This document shows positions 34,368-46,689 of a stretch of DNA of 64,000 nucleotides, piece after piece. A model generated the notes under the pieces. It saw only the letters and a program-made list of their open reading frames with translations. It did not search any database and was not told the origin of the DNA. Origin of the DNA: Guyanagaster necrorhizus. Taxonomy: Eukaryota; Basidiomycota; Agaricomycetes; Agaricales; Physalacriaceae. The position numbers and the translations under genes are program-made. Position 1 is the first letter of the stretch; each line of letters begins with the position of its first letter. The DNA is taken from positions 331,383-395,382 of the forward strand of contig NW_025064888.1 of the NCBI RefSeq assembly GCF_019112545.1, given 5' to 3'.

Positions 34368-37300
34368 GCGGTTCCACTGAACTGGCCAAAGGACTTAATG
34401 GTGTGTCAACAACAGCCGCTAGTCGGACTGATAGTACTCCTGTAGCTATATTCATGTCACCTCCCGAGCATTCGAATATACCCCAAGTATTCACAAAAAG
34501 ACACACTATTGAATCGCAAAAAGAAGCTCAACCGCCTACGGGCCGAACAGGGACAGAGAGTCCCACCACGTGGCTCAAACCGTTCGATACCAAATGGACG
34601 TGGAGAGCCATTAAAGACGCCAAAGATGAAGCAACGGCGAAAGCCGTACTTCGGAACTGGATTCATTGGGCAAGGACCGAAGAAGTGGTCGACGAACTAA
34701 TTGAAGAAATCAAGAAAGCTGAGCGCTGCCGCGCCCTCGAATGGCTAGACGAACTCCGGGGACCAAAGAAATACATCCTACGAACCAAGACCCCCAGACG
34801 AGACCTAACCACAAAAGGACAAATCGAAACGCTAGCTTCCCGAACTACATACCAAGTAACCGCCCTTATCGACAGTGGCTGCACCGGGAGTTCCATCAAC
34901 CGAGCTTTCGTCGACAAGCATCGGCTCCCAACAAGGGCAACAGCGGCCCCGATACCAGTATATAATGCTGACGGAACAAAAAATCAGGCCGGCTCCATCA
35001 CAGAATTCGTCGAACTTAGGTTGACTATCGGAGATCACTCCGAACGAATCGATCTAGCGGTAACAGATCTCGGAACAAAGGAACTCTTCCTTGGCCATGA
35101 CTGGTTGATCCGCCATAACCCGCTGATCAACTGGAAGACCGGACGAATCACCTTTGCCAGATGCCGGTGCAGGAAGATCCCATTCAAGTTACCAGATGAG
35201 GACCCTGAAGATCGGTGGGACGAAGAGATGGAAGACGGAGAAACCATACTCGCCGTAGATCTCCAAAGGGAAATCCACATACGAGCCGTCCATCATGCGA
35301 ACGACTTAGCCACTAAGGCAAACCAAGGAAAGGACGAGAAGACGTTCGAAGAGATGGTACTCGAGTGGGCGTGAGACTACAAAGACCTCTTCGAAAAGGA
35401 GAGCTTTGACGAGTTACCCACTCCAAAGCCCTGGGACCATGCAATCGAACTAATCCCCAATGCCAGCGCCAATTTAAACTGCAAAACCTACCCCCTTGGT
35501 CATCACGAGCAACAGGAGCTTGACAAGTTCCTAGACGAAAACCTATCGAGCGGCAGAATCCGCCCCTCGAAGTCACCCATGGCCTCCCCCTTCTTCTTCG
35601 TCAAAAAGAAGGATGGAAAACTCAGACCGGTCCAAGATTACCGAAAACTCAACGAGATGACCATTAAAAACCGATATCCACTCCCCCTGATATCGGAGCT
35701 AATGGACAAGCTCCGAGGCGCCAAATACTACACCAAACTCGACGTACGGTGGGGATATAACAATGTCAGAATCAAGGAGGGAGATGAGTGGAAGGCCGCA
35801 TTTCATACCAATCAGGGACTGTTCGAACCAACAGTCATGTTCTTCGGGCTCACAAACTCCCCCGCTACCTTCCAATGGATGATGAACGATATCTTTAAAG
35901 ACCTCATCTCCACGGGAAAAGTAACGATTTACCTCGATGACATTCTAATCATGTCCAAGACAAAAGAGGAACACCGGAATCTAGTACGAAAAGTGCTATC
36001 CCTGATGAGGAAACACAAACTGTTCCTCAAAGCCGAGAAGTGCGAATTCGAAGTACTAGAGACAGAATACCTTGGGGTGATCATCAGCGAAGGGAGCATC
36101 CGAATGGATCCGATAAAAGTAGCAGGGGTCACCGAGTGGCCGGAACCCAATAAAAAGAAGGAATTACAATCGTTCCTTGGGTTCACAAACTTTTATCGAC
36201 GATTCATCCGCGACTACAGCAAGATCGTTCGCCCGATGACACAGCTGACAGGCAATGCTCCCTGGAAATGGGGGCTCTCTCAACAGACCGCCTTCGATGA
36301 TCTCAAACGGCGGCTAGCGGAAGACGTTGTACTAGCCATCCCGACCCAGGAAGGAAAGTTCAGAGTAGAGGCCGACTCAAGTGAGGGAGCAATCGGAGCC
36401 GTTCTTTCTCAAGAACAAGGTGGGAAATGGCGACCCGTAGCCTTCCTCTCCAAAGCCCTAACCGTCACAGAACGGAACTATGAAATCTACGACAAGGAAT
36501 TGCTTGCCATCATGCTCGCCTTGAAGGAATGGCGACATTACCTGATTGGGGCCGAAGAAGTGTTCGAAGTCTGGACAGACCACCAGAATCTACGGTATTT
36601 CCGACAACCCCAAAAACTCAATCGACGACAAGCCCGCTGGGTAACGGAACTCAGCCAATACCAGTATACCCTGCATCATAAAGCAGGAACGGCAAATAAG
36701 AAGGCCGACCTGTTAAGCCGACAATCCGATCACGATCAAGGGGGAACTGATAACGAGGGAGTAACCTTATTACGGCCGGAACATTTCCGAGCCATGATAA
36801 TGCCTACAGAGGAGGAGATACACGAGCGGATCAAGAGTGCCACGCGAGACACCCACAAATGGGACCAACGTGTGGCCCCATCCCTCAACCATGAATGAGG
36901 AATGACAAAGGAGGAGGGATTAATCCGCTATGACGGACGCATCTATATTCCCAGAGACCAACAGCTACATGGCGAAATCATCGCCACCTGTCACGATCAC
37001 GCCACGGCAGGACACCCGGGCATCGCGAAGACCAAGGAACTAGTACTACAGGAGTACTGGTGGCCAAAGATGGGGCACGACATAACAGCATACGTAAAAG
37101 CTTGCGAAGCCTGTCAGCGAGGGAAATCCTCCACGCAAGCCCGAGCAGCGCCCCTACATCCCAACGAAATACCCTCTGCCCCGTGGACACATATTTCCGT
37201 CGATATGATCACCGGTTTACCCGAATGCAATGGCTATGATGCCATCCTTGTCATAGTGGACCGATTCTCAAAAACGATCATCCCAGTCGCATGCTCCACA

Positions 37301-38260
37301 GAATTGAATTCTGAAGGGTGGGCCAAAATCCTACGGGATGAGGTATATGCCAAATATGGGATGCCCCAAGTCGTAATCTCCGACAGGGGTCCCCAATTCA
37401 TTTCAAAATTCATTGTCGACCTGTACCGCATCCTGAACATCAAACAGAACGCATCGACCGCCTATCACCCCCAAACAGATGGACAAACGGAACGCGCAAA
37501 CCAAGAAGTCAAAAAGTATCTATGACTTTTCATCAATTACCGACAGGACGATTGGATGGAATGGCTCACACTTGCCGCCTTCCAACATAACAATCGCATA
37601 CACTCGGCAATGGGAAAAACCCCATTTTTCATAAACCATGGACGTCATCCACATATTACACAGACGAGTCGCCTTCGGACGACTACACCAGCATCCTCCG
37701 ATTTTGCATCCGATATGGAACGCATTCACAATGAAACAAAAAGAGCACTGGAATGAGCCGCGGCAACAATGAAAAAGACCTATGACAAACACCGGCGACC
37801 AAGTCATGTCTACCAGCCAAACGACAAAGTATGGCTGGATACGACAAACCTCCATTTGCCACGACCAAAGAAAAAACTTGATGACAAACGCACCGGACCA
37901 TTCACGATCATGAAACCCATCGGACCAAGTGCATATAAACTACGACTTCCACCCCAGTGGAAGATTCATGATGTCTTCAACGAAACGCTCCTGCACCCTT
38001 ACATCGCGCCAGCATTCCCTAATCAACAACAACCGCCCCCACCGCCACCAGACCTCATCAATGACGAGGAACATTTCGAAATTGACCAAATCTTAAACCA
38101 TAAGCTACGCCGGGTCAAAGCAAAAGGAGGCGGCATGACTACCATGGTTGACTATCTCGTCAGCTGGAAAGGGTACGGGCCCGAATCAAATCAATGGGTA
38201 AACGAAAAATACATGAATGCGGACACCGCCATACATGACTATGAATTATCCCTTAATTAA
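34368..38260 (+). pseudogene. pol: Pol of element B (four TGA codons, otherwise complete)
   Basis: One frame, continuous with the open stretch from 34205. The order is protease (LIDSGCTGSSIN, Asp at 34871), reverse transcriptase with YLDD at 35930-35941, RNase H (VEADSSEGAIGAVLS, and later WTDHQNLRYF), integrase (zinc region H..H..CEACQRGK, about 36985-37120; DDE core with VDMITG, SDRGPQF and QEVKKYL), and a chromodomain (EIDQILNHKL..DYLVSWKGYGPESNQW, about 38080-38230). It ends at TAA 38258-38260. TGA codons at 35372, 36896, 37523 and 37754 cut it. Three stand where A has CGA and one where A has CAA, so CpG deamination accounts for at least three. The catalytic motifs are intact. Confidence 0.93.
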
Positions 38261-38293
38261 GCCATCGGGACAATGGTCTTAACGAGGGGGTAA

Positions 38294-38717
38294 TGTTATG
38301 ATTTCTTTTCTTTTTCTTTTCTTTTTACCCCTATTTATGCTTAGTCATGGCACAAGACCACGGGAAAGGCTTAGTAAGCACAACTGAGCCACCTAGATAC
38401 AACGACGCTTGACAACGCACAATTATCCTTTTATGTACAACAACGATGCCTAAGGACAACGGGCACCATAGACACAGAACGATACAATAGGTAGCAGTAT
38501 TATTAGCAACATCTGTATAGTATTTAAGACCAACAGCTCTCGCTGGTATACCCCAGCTTCGAGCTAAAGTTTATACACACCATTCTACCTCGAGTCTATA
38601 TCTGACCTTGGGTCACATCGTTCGGATATACATATAGTGAACTCAGGTGATTCCTCGAAGTGCGAAGGAACACCTGTTTATCACGTGTATCAGTTCACGT
38701 GACGCTTGGGTCTAACA
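38294..38717 (+). repeat. 3' LTR of element B (424 bp)
   Basis: TGTTATG to TCTAACA, preceded by the polypurine run GAGGGGG (38284-38290). TATTTAAG lies at 38521-38528 and AGCTTCGAGCTAA at 38555-38567. R-U5 would be about 163 nt if transcription starts at 38555. Confidence 0.96.
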
Positions 38718-40389
38718 AATATTGCATAGTATGTTAAAGTGTGTGAGGTTTGCCAGAGAGAAAAATCATTCACACAATTGTGGGCTGCACTACTCCACCC
38801 AAATGAGGTTCCATCCTCACCATGGACTCACATTTTGGTTGATATGATCACTGGATTACTGGAATGTAACAGCTATGATGCTATTCTCATTATAGTCAAT
38901 CAATTCTCAAAAGTGATCATCTTGATTGTCTGTTCAATGGAACTGATCTCTGAAGGATGGGCTAAGATCTTGTGCAATGAAGTCTATGCCAAGTATAGCA
39001 TACCCCAGATTGTCATCTCAGATAGAGAACCTCAATTTGTGTCTAAATTTCTTGATGATCTATACCAACTCCTAAACATCAAGCATAATACTTCTATAGC
39101 ATATCACCTGCAAACTGATGGCCAGATGGAGCAGGTCAATCAAGAGATAAAAAAGTACCTCCATCTCTTTATCAACTATCAACAGGATAACTGAGTTGAA
39201 TAGCTGGCCCTTGTCATCTTCTAACACAATAATCAGATACATTCAGCTACAGGCAAAATCTCATTCTTCATCAATCATGGCTGACACCCAAATGTAACAC
39301 AAACTGAATGTCACTGGACTATGACCCTCACTTCAATGGACTTTGCCACTACCATGACAAAGATCCACACTGAAACAAAGACAGCCCTTGACAAAGCTGC
39401 ATTAACCATGAAAAAGCAGTATGATAAACATCACCATGCTATCCACAAGTATATGATCCATGATCAGGTTTGGCTCAACATCACCAACCTTTATCTGCCA
39501 TACCCAAAATGCAAATTAGCAGACAAACAAACTGGACCATTCTAAATCCTAGCTAAAATCAGAGTTTCAGCCTATAAACTGCATCTTCCACTGACCTGGA
39601 AGATACATGATGTCTTCAATGAATCTCTGCTAACACTATATGTTGCACCAGTGTTCTCAAACCAGGAATGCCCACCTCCACCCCAGCTGAACCTCATCAA
39701 TGATGAAGAACACTATGAAGTTGACTAAGTTCTAAATCATAAATCACAAAAAATAAAGGTGAAAGAAGATGAGATGATAATAACAGTCAACTATTTGATC
39801 AGCTGGAAAGGTTACAGTCCTGAATCAAACCAGTAGATAAATGAAAAGCACATGGCTGCAGATGATGCCATACATGACTATGAATTATCCCTAAATTAAG
39901 CCATCAGGACAATAGTCTTAAGAAGAAGGTAATATTATGATTTTTTTATTTTCTTTTATGATTAACCCCTATTTATGCTTAGTCAGAGTGCTAACCCAAG
40001 CACTTAAGATCATGAGACAAAGCTTAGTCATCACAACTAGCTGAGTCTGTCATTGTCTTTTGATGTGACAGCATAACCAATGATGCACAATCACTCTTTT
40101 GTATACAGTAGTGACTCTCTGGGACAATGAGCACAATAGACTTAGAAACATACAATAGGTAGTAGTATTATTAGCAAGACTTGTACAGTATTTAAGACAG
40201 CTCACTCTTGCTAGAAACTCCAGCTTTGAGTTAAAGTTTATCTTCATACCATTCTACTCTCAAGCTGATTCACTTGGTCTTATAACACACTGATCCAGAA
40301 GCATATCAGTGAACTCAGTCAACTGCCTGAAGTGTGAGGCAGCTTCTATTTATCATATGTTTCTGCTCATGTGATGCTTGGATCTAACA
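38718..40389 (+). mobile_element. pol: Element C, segment 3: integrase, chromodomain and 3' LTR
   Basis: Continues pol of C after element B: CEVCQREKSFTQ, the integrase core (VDMITGLLECNSYDAIL, VISDREPQFVSKF), then the chromodomain region, ending at TAA 39897-39899. It is less riddled with stops than the other C segments (151 codons open from 38739). Its 3' LTR follows at 39933. The sequence after the LTR is not recognisable as an element; a target duplication cannot be checked because the left end of C is outside the window. Confidence 0.9.
39933..40389 (+). repeat. 3' LTR of element C (457 bp)
   Basis: The first bases are TATTATGA, a mutated TGTTATGA, and the end is ATCTAACA. TATTTAAG at 40189 and a decayed self-primer motif at 40222 are 33 nt apart. 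Confidence 0.88.
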
Positions 40390-40549
40390 GAAGCATCCTA
40401 TGATAAAAATGATGATGGTTCAGTATTTAAATGACATGTAATATCATGCTTTTTTTTTCAAAAACCAGTGGCTCTTAGACAATCATCAGCTTCAAATTCC
40501 TCTATAGCTCTATACTCTCTGACTGCTACAGTGGCAGAGTGTCAGACAG
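40390..40549. other. Short unassigned stretch between elements C and H
   Basis: 160 bp with no CpG-rich or clearly coding sequence. It is the left flank of element H and continues after H at 48744. The plus frame around 40460-40549 is open once a few stops are allowed, but I recognise nothing in it. Confidence 0.5.
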
Positions 40550-40999
40550 TGTTAGACTCAAGTGTCATGTGAACAGAACCACATGATAAACAGAAGCTTT
40601 CTTGCACTTCAGGAAGTCATCTGAGTTCATTTGATGCATATTCTGATCAATATGTCACAAAGCCTTAGAGTTAGCTTAAGTATAGGATAGTGTAAGAATA
40701 AACTTTAACTTGAAGCTGGGGATTCCTAGTGAGAGTGAGTCTACTTAAATACTGTACAAGTTATAACTATTAATACCATTATTTATTGTGCATTGTTATG
40801 TTCTTTATACCTATTGTCCTTGAGCATCACTACTATATATAAAAGACTGATTGTGCATTGTCAGACAATGACTGACTTAGCCTAGTTGTGATGACTAAGC
40901 TTTGTCTCATAGTCCTAAGTGCTTGAGTTAGCACTCTGACTAAGCATAAATAGAGGTCAAATCAAGGAAAAGGAATAGAATAAGGGAAAAATCATAATA
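40550..40999 (-). repeat. 3' LTR of element H (450 bp)
   Basis: Plus-strand ends are TGTTAGACTC and ATCATAATA (mutated ATCATAACA). About 20 bp shorter than its partner at 48273-48743. Confidence 0.9.
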
Positions 41000-41029
41000 T
41001 TACCCTCTCCTTAAGACCATTGTTCTGAT

Positions 41030-44000
41030 GGCTTAATTTAAGGATAATTCATAGTCATGTATGGCTTTGTCTATACTCATCTGCTTTTTGTTCATTCACT
41101 GGTTTGATTCTGGGCCATAGCCCTTTCAACTAACCAAATAATCGACTATTATTGTTATACCACCCCCTTTTGCCTTAATTTTTCATAGTTTATAGTTTAA
41201 TACTTGATTGACTTCATAATATTCTTTATCATCAATGAGATCTGGTGGTGGAGGCAGCAGTTGTTCTTGGTTCAGAAATGCAGACACAATATATAGTGTC
41301 AATAATGATTTATTAAAGATGTCATGAATTCTCCAGGTTATAAGGAGTCACAGTTTGTATGCAGAGCTGCTGACTTTGCTGAGTATTGAGAAGGAACCCA
41401 TTCTCTTATCAGAGAGCTTTCATTTTAGCCAGGAAAGATGAAGGTTTGTTGTATCTAACCAAACCTTATCATTGATTGAGTATATATGTACAGCTCAGCA
41501 GTGTTTGTCATACTGCTTTTTTATTGTTGTTGCAGCCTTTTCAAGGGCCACCTTAGTCTCATTGTGAATCTTCATTATTGTGGTGGCAAAGTCTGTGGAA
41601 GCAGAGGTTGTGGCATGTGTGCATGCTATTTGGGCAATATTAGGGTGGTAACCATAGTTGATAAAGAATGGTGTTTTGCCAGTTGCTGAATATACATGAT
41701 TATTATGTTGGAAGGCTGCAAGCATCAGTCATTCTGTCTAATCATTCTGTCTGTAGTTGATGAAGAGTTGAAGGTATTTTTCAACTTCTTGGTTTGCTCA
41801 TTCCATTTGCCCATCAGTTTGTGAGTGATAGATGGTAGATGCATTTTATTTGATATTAAGCATGCAATAGAGATCATTGAGGAACTTGGAGATGAATTGG
41901 GGTCTCCTATCAGAAATGACTATTTGTGACATGCTATATTTGCTGTAGATCTCATCTCAGAGGATTTTTGCTCACTCTTCTGAAGTGAGATCTGTCAAGC
42001 ATGCAATCAGGACAATCACCTTTGAAAAATAGTTGACTATAATAATGATAGCATTATAACCATTGCATTCTGGTAGTCCTATGATCATGTCAACTGAGAT
42101 GTGAGTCCATGAAGCTGTCAGCACCTCATTTGAGTAAAGGGAAGCCACTTGGGGTTGTGTGAATGCCTTTTCTTATTGGCAGGTTTTATAAGCTTTGATA
42201 TATTGAGTAATATTATTGCTTAGTTTGGGCCACCAGTATTCTCACAGTACTAACTCTTTTGTCTTAGTGATGCCCAAGTGTCCAGCAGTCATATAGTTGT
42301 GACAGGTGGCAATTATTTCATCTCATAATGCTTGATCCCTTGGAATATAGATTTGCTCATCATAGTGAATCATCTCTTCTTCTTTTGTCATTCTTCACTT
42401 GTAGTTGAGTGAAGAAGCAACCTGTTGATCTCATTTACTTGAATCTCTTATGGCACTCTTGATTCTTTCATGAATCTCCTCCTTGGTTGGCATTATCATT
42501 GCCCAAAAGTGCTCAGACTTTAATAGTGTTACTCCTTTATTGTCATATCCCCTCTGATTATGGTTGGCTTGCTGGTTAAGAAGATCAGCTTTCTTGTCAA
42601 CCACCTCTGCTTTGTGATGTAGGGTGTATTGATACTGACTGAGTTCTGTCACTCATCTGGCTTGTTATCAGTTTAGCTTTTGGAGTTGTCAGAAGTATCA
42701 GAGATTCTGGTGATCAGTCCAGATCTCAAACATCTCTACTGCTCTGATCAGATAATGCCTCCACTCCTCTAAGGCAAGTATTATGGTGAGTAGTTCTTTA
42801 TCATAGATTTTATAGTTCTGTTCTATGACTGAGAGGGCCTTAGAAAGGAAAGCTACTGGTCACCATTTCTCTTCTTGTTGCTGGAATAGTATGGCTCTGA
42901 TAGCTTTCTCACTAGAGTCAGCTTTTACTTGGAACTTCTCTTCTTGCATCAGAATAGTGAGGACTATATCTTCAGTGAGTCATCTCTTGAGATCATTGAA
43001 GGCAGTCTGCTGAGAGAGTCCCTATGTCTAGGAGGCATTTTCCATAAGCTGTGTCATAAGCTGGACTACCTTGCTGTAGTCTCAAATAAACCATCAATAG
43101 AAGTTCATGAATCTTAAAAATGATTAAAGCTCTTTCTTTTTCATGGGTTCTGGTCACTCAGTGATGTCTACCACTTTGACAGAGTCCATTCATATGCTCT
43201 CCTCACTTATGATCACTCTGAGATACTCAGTTTTGAGTACCTCAAATTTGCACTTCTCTGCTTTAAGGAACAACTTGTGTTTTCTCATTAGAGCTAGCAC
43301 TTATCACACTAGCCTCCTGTGCTCCTCCTTCATTTTTAACATAATGAAAATGTCATCAAGATAGATGGTGACTTTTCTGGTGGAGATGAGGTCTCAAAAG
43401 ATGTCATTTATCATCTATTGGAATATTGTGAGAGAGTTGGTGAGTCTGAAGAACATCATAGTTGGTTCAAATAACCCTTGGTTGGTTTGGAAGGCTGTCT
43501 TCCACTTGTCACCCTTCTTGATCCATATGTTATTGTATCCCCACCAGATGTCAAGCTTCATATAATACTTGGCCTCTCTTAGTTTGTTTATTAATTCTGA
43601 GATCAATAGAAGGGGGTATTGATTCTTGATGGTCATTTCATTAAGCTTTCAATAATCCTAGATGGATCAAAGCTTTCCATCCTTTCTTTTGACAAAGAAG
43701 AATGGTGACACTATAAGGGATTTAGATGGTCAAATCCTCCCACTAGATAAGTTCTTATCAAGGAACTTATCAAGCTCCTGCTGCTCATTGTTTCCAAGGG
43801 GATAGATCTTGTAATCAAGATTGGCATTTGCATTAGAGATTAGTTCAATAGTGTGATTCCATGGTTTTGGTTTAGGGAGCTTGTCAAAGCTTTCTTTCTC
43901 GAATAAATCCTTGAAATCCTGAGCTCATTTGAGTACTATTTCTTCAAATGTTTTTTTCTCTTTCTGCTTATTTATTTGGGCAGTGAGATTGTTGATATAA

Positions 44001-44900
44001 TATATTGCTCAAATATTTACTTCACATTAGAGGTTGATGGCAAGGATGGTCTCTCCATCTTCTATTTTCTCATCCTAGTAATCCTTCAGATCTGCATCTG
44101 ATAACTTGAATAGTGTTTTTCAATATTTACACTGGGTGAATGTTATTTTTCTGGTTTTTCAGTTAATCAGCAGATTGTGCCTGATTAGCCAGTCATGTCT
44201 GAGAAAGATTTCTCTGGTCCCAAGATCAGTTACTGCCAAGTTGACTTACTCAGAGTGATCTCCAATCATAAGTTGTAGTTTCACAAACTCAGTGATAGAA
44301 CTGGCCTGGTTCTTAGTACCATCAGCATTGTATACTGGTATTAGAGCTGCAGTGGCTTTTATTGAGAGATGGTGCTTGTTGATAAAAGCCTGGTTAATGG
44401 AGCTACCTATACAACCACTGTTAATTAGGGCTGTTACAGCATACATGATTTGAGATGTGAGCATCTTGATCTGGACTTTAGCTAACAAGTCTCATTCTGG
44501 AGTCTTGGTTTATCAGATGAACTTTTTTGGTCCCCTAAGTTCATCCAACCATTCTAGGGCATGGCATTATTTGGTCTGTCAGAGCCCTTTGATGGCATCA
44601 TCTACCACTTCCTCAACCCAAGTTTTATAAACCCAGTTTTAAAGCACTGTTTTAGTGACTTTTTTAGTCTTAGCATCTCTGATGGCTCACTATGTCCACT
44701 CAGTCTCAAATGGTTGGAGCCAACTGTTGGAGCTCTCTGCCTCTGTTCAGCCTGTAGGCACTTGAGTTTGTAGTTGCAATTCATTGGTATGCAGAGTAGA
44801 TAATTGGAGTATATTCAAATATGCATATAAGTTATGCATAGGAGTAACTACAGGAGTACTATCAGTCTGACTAGCAGCTGTTGTTGGCACACTATGAATG
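41030..44900 (-). pseudogene. pol: Pol remnant of element H
   Basis: On the minus strand: protease (LINSGCIGSSIN near 44430, with the catalytic Asp changed to Asn), reverse transcriptase (near 43640-43300), RNase H (near 42960-42600), integrase (near 42380-41700) and chromodomain (near 41230-41060). Stops occur throughout. The Asp-to-Asn change alone would kill the protease. Confidence 0.87.
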
Positions 44901-44929
44901 TCCTTGGCCAATCCAGTGGAATTGCTTAC

Positions 44930-46680
44930 TGGTCAGCCCCATTTTTTACTTCCTCTACTTTGATATCTGTGCTAAGTCTCTCTTCCTCCTTCTAAAGTTT
45001 GGCTATTTTGGCATGGATATCTTTCCAGATTTGCTTCTTCTTTGGGCAGTCCTTAGCCATATGACCCTTCTGCCTGCAGTTGAAGCACTTGTCTTCTTTC
45101 TTCATTTGATCAATATCCATAGGCTTTCTTGCCTCTGTGTATATGGTTCCTGTTCTTGTCTTCTGTGTGCTATAGGTTATGGCTGTAGAGGGTCCCAATA
45201 ATTTCTTGGCAGTTGTCTCTGAGGGTTTAGAGTTGTTCAGAGTTGGTGAGGTTGACTTCTTCATAGAATCTTGCAGTGTTGATTGCTCTGCTTTCTGCCT
45301 TTGTCACTCTTTATATATTTTGATGATCCTCTCCTTTCATTTGTTATATTCCACTGGCATCAGTGCCTTGATGCTGATAGCAGAGATCATTATAATATAA
45401 GAGGAGGGGACTCTTTGTTTGAAAGCCTCAACTATTTATCTATTATTTGCCATGTAATCATGAATACCAGTGAGCTTGATGAGCTGTTTCAGCTCATCAA
45501 AGTAATCTGTGGCTGTCTTGTCACTCATCTTGTAGTCCTTGATTTTTTGTTTATGAACTTCTTGTACTGCTAGATCAATGAACTTGTCATATAGCATTTG
45601 TTTAAAAACTGGCCATGAGGGATATTAGTAGTGTTCCCTTATGGTCAATTGGAAGTTTGGCAAGATTAAGATCCACTATGTCTTAGCCTTCTCTTCTAGA
45701 TACAAGGCAGTGAATATAACTTTGTTCATATCAGTTCCAAGGAATCCAACATAGATCTTGAAGTACTGTTTACAGTCAACCAAGAATCAGTCAATATCAT
45801 CAGATGCTCCCTTGAAGAGGCAGAGCTTTCGAAGCAGGTCAGATTAGCATTGTAATACAGCAGCATCATTCAATAATATGCCCATCAGATTGGGCCAGTC
45901 TGAAAAAGGGGGGTGTTACTATTCAGCTGGCAGCCTGGAGAATGAATAGAGGGAGTTGTCATCTGTGATGGGGCTTCTCTGTAGAGCAGCCTCTATTCAG
46001 ACAATGACACCATTTCATATAGTAAAGCCCAATTGGACTGCTTCAGGATCATTCTTGATCAGCTCCTTTCCACTCCCAGTAGCTTCATCAGATAGAGGTT
46101 GTGCTCCTAAAATTCTGCTTCTACTGCCAGTCTAGGGATTTCAGTATGAACTCAGTGGGTTAGTCAGCTGGAGTCAGGACCTAGACAGCTAAGTTGCCAT
46201 AAAGCAGGAGGTGGGAGTGGAGTATGAAAATGTGCTTCAGATAGACAGAGCTGTGTATATGGCTTATTTCAGAGTGACAGGAGGTGATCAGGGCATTGGT
46301 TGAATAGATTTCAGCTTTTGGTATGCCAGTGGTCTGCCAACCAGATCCTCTGGGTGGTTTTTGTTATATTGCATGACCATATAATCCATGGCTGCATGCC
46401 TAAGGATTTCTGCTCATTCATTAGATTCAGAATGAAGATATAATTGTCCCATCTGGATTGTCAATCAGTTGGCATTGTTCTATAAAAACTTTACCCCCCT
46501 CAGGTATAGCTCCTGATACTCCTGTGCTCATGCTCTTTGTATCTCTTCTTTGAGTGCTTCCTTGTCCATATCCTCTATTAGCCCATAGGCAAGTTTTCCA
46601 CTGGTGCAAGATGGATCACTGCTTTCAGTCTTCTCATCTTCCTCATGCTCATCATCCTCTCTCTCTTCCTCAAAGAGAAA
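44930..46680 (-). pseudogene. gag: Gag remnant of element H
   Basis: A zinc knuckle reads CFNCRQKGHMAKDC near 45095-45050 on the minus strand. The capsid region lies near 45860-45300. The acidic N-terminal region (KREDDEHEEDEKTESS, near 46680-46610) matches that of B and D. Confidence 0.85.
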
Positions 46681-46689
46681 ACTGGTGGG

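Larger units (their letters stand above)
30557..38717 (+). mobile_element. Element B: complete, young chromovirus inserted in element C
   Basis: It has both LTRs, ORF0, gag and pol and a perfect 5-bp target duplication AATAT (30552-30556 and 38718-38722). Over the 215 bp of 5' LTR that can be compared, the two LTRs differ at three sites, all transitions. CpG content is normal. It has nonsense codons but no frameshift inside pol. It is the youngest insertion that is complete in the window. The 5' LTR contains an assembly gap. Confidence 0.97.
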
